From Clostridiaceae bacterium (GTDB taxonomy: Bacteria; Bacillota; Clostridia; Oscillospirales; Acutalibacteraceae): a stretch of DNA of 64,000 bases. A program made the position numbers and the translations under genes. The notes under the pieces were generated by a model. That model saw only the letters and a program-made list of their open reading frames with translations. It ran no database searches and was not told the DNA's origin. The DNA lies in the NCBI GenBank assembly GCA_016280595.1, contig JAEEHB010000060.1:1-64000 (forward strand), written 5' to 3'. Positions 63,573 to 64,000 of the stretch are shown in pieces; the first letter of the stretch is position 1; each line of letters opens with the position of its first letter.

Positions 63573-64000
63573 ATGAAAAATGTAAGTCCCGTTATAATTC
63601 TGCCCGGCATCAACCATTCGCCCGTTTATCTTTATGATGAAAACGATGATCCCGTAACGGACGAAAACGGCAAGAAAACAGGCGGCACCCTTATGATACC
63701 CGACACCGCCGCTTTCAAAGAAAAACTTCCCGCCCTCGCCAAAGCCCTCGCCGCGAGTATCGTCACCCGCAAGGCGGACGGCGTATATGAAAAAGCCTAC
63801 GACTGCGCGGCAGCGGTTTCACGCATACAGCAGTGCGACTTAAACGGCGATTTCATCAATAACTTAAAGCCCGAGCGCTGGTATTACCCCGTGTCCGAAA
63901 TGGATGAGGAACTAAAAGGCTGGGCATACCGTATGGTGCCCATGCAGGCGCTCACAAAGGAAATCGGCGAGGACAAACTCTTTTTCTTCACCTTCAATCT
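63573..64000 (+). CDS. Partial alpha/beta-hydrolase-like protein (5' end only)
   Basis: An open frame from ATG 63573 (GGGGAGGTG 10 bases upstream) runs off the window without a stop and is absent from the ORF track for that reason. The first 142 residues begin with NVSPVIILPGINHSPVYLYD, a first strand and oxyanion-loop pattern like lipase/LCAT-type hydrolases and similar in layout to the secreted hydrolase at 8130 (PVIYILGYN). No signal peptide is seen in this frame. Function cannot be fixed without the nucleophile elbow, which lies beyond the edge. Confidence 0.65.
   Translation, partial: MKNVSPVIILPGINHSPVYLYDENDDPVTDENGKKTGGTLMIPDTAAFKEKLPALAKALAASIVTRKADGVYEKAYDCAAAVSRIQQCDLNGDFINNLKPERWYYPVSEMDEELKGWAYRMVPMQALTKEIGEDKLFFFTFN

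Overview
The window looks like a chromosomal segment of an uncultured, gut-type low-to-mid-GC Bacillota (class Clostridia, probably Oscillospirales or Ruminococcaceae-like). This is inferred from strong Shine-Dalgarno sites, sigma-A type promoters (TTGACA-N17-TATAAT), a CIRCE box before clpB, a thrC-tig-clpP-clpX block, rhamnose, inositol and alpha-galactoside catabolism, and very large secreted proteins with InlB-type (Flg_new) repeats and a sortase-like tail. No phage, plasmid, CRISPR or rRNA was seen. One tRNA-Leu(UAA) is present.

Layout. 1-3.0 kb: a yybP-ykoY (Mn2+) riboswitch with an overlapping terminator, then a P2A-type cation ATPase. 3.0-6.3 kb: an MltG-like lipoprotein, an LRR lipoprotein and a secreted metallophosphoesterase. 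6.3-10.2 kb: an operon of a GH3-family acyl-adenylating enzyme, a secreted alpha/beta hydrolase with a Cys in the nucleophile position, and a thioredoxin-like protein. 10.2-12.3 kb (minus): rhaA-rhaD. 12.4-16.6 kb: a secreted zinc-ribbon protein, then (minus) a B12-binding radical SAM protein followed by a glycosidase-like protein. 16.6-19.4 kb: CIRCE and clpB. 19.4-25.8 kb: YfcC-like transporter, cytosolic phosphoesterase, iolB, iolD and iolE. 25.9-26.5 kb: palindromic intergenic repeats. 26.5-32 kb (minus): thrC, phosphoesterase, tig, clpP, clpX. 32-34.3 kb: GH36 alpha-galactosidase. 34.7-52.6 kb: three giant exported proteins of 1774, 1950 and 1575 aa. The first ends in a dockerin-like pair of Ca loops. 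The third begins with a cohesin-like region and ends in an IPDTG sorting signal. A second, larger patch of the palindromic repeats (46.3-47.3 kb) separates the second and third. 52.6-54.5 kb (minus): a GNAT/Gfo-Idh-MocA fusion. 54.6 kb: tRNA-Leu. 54.8-56.7 kb: a small unknown protein, a compact highly structured RNA candidate and a stand-alone reverse transcriptase. 56.8-63.4 kb (minus): serine hydrolase plus a membrane protein, then a HAD phosphatase plus mfd. 63.5-64 kb: the start of another alpha/beta-hydrolase-like gene, cut by the window edge.

The most interesting candidate for an undescribed system is 54.8-56.7 kb. There a 15-bp perfect inverted repeat encloses three hairpins (about 140 nt) directly upstream of a stand-alone reverse transcriptase, an arrangement resembling retron and DRT (RT plus ncRNA) loci but with RT motifs I cannot place in a known class. 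Second is a family of intergenic palindromic elements whose copies within this window show compensatory base changes. Third are the giant surface proteins, the first of which has a long structured leader.

Limits: all calls were made by eye from sequence and remembered family motifs. No alignment, folding or database search was run.
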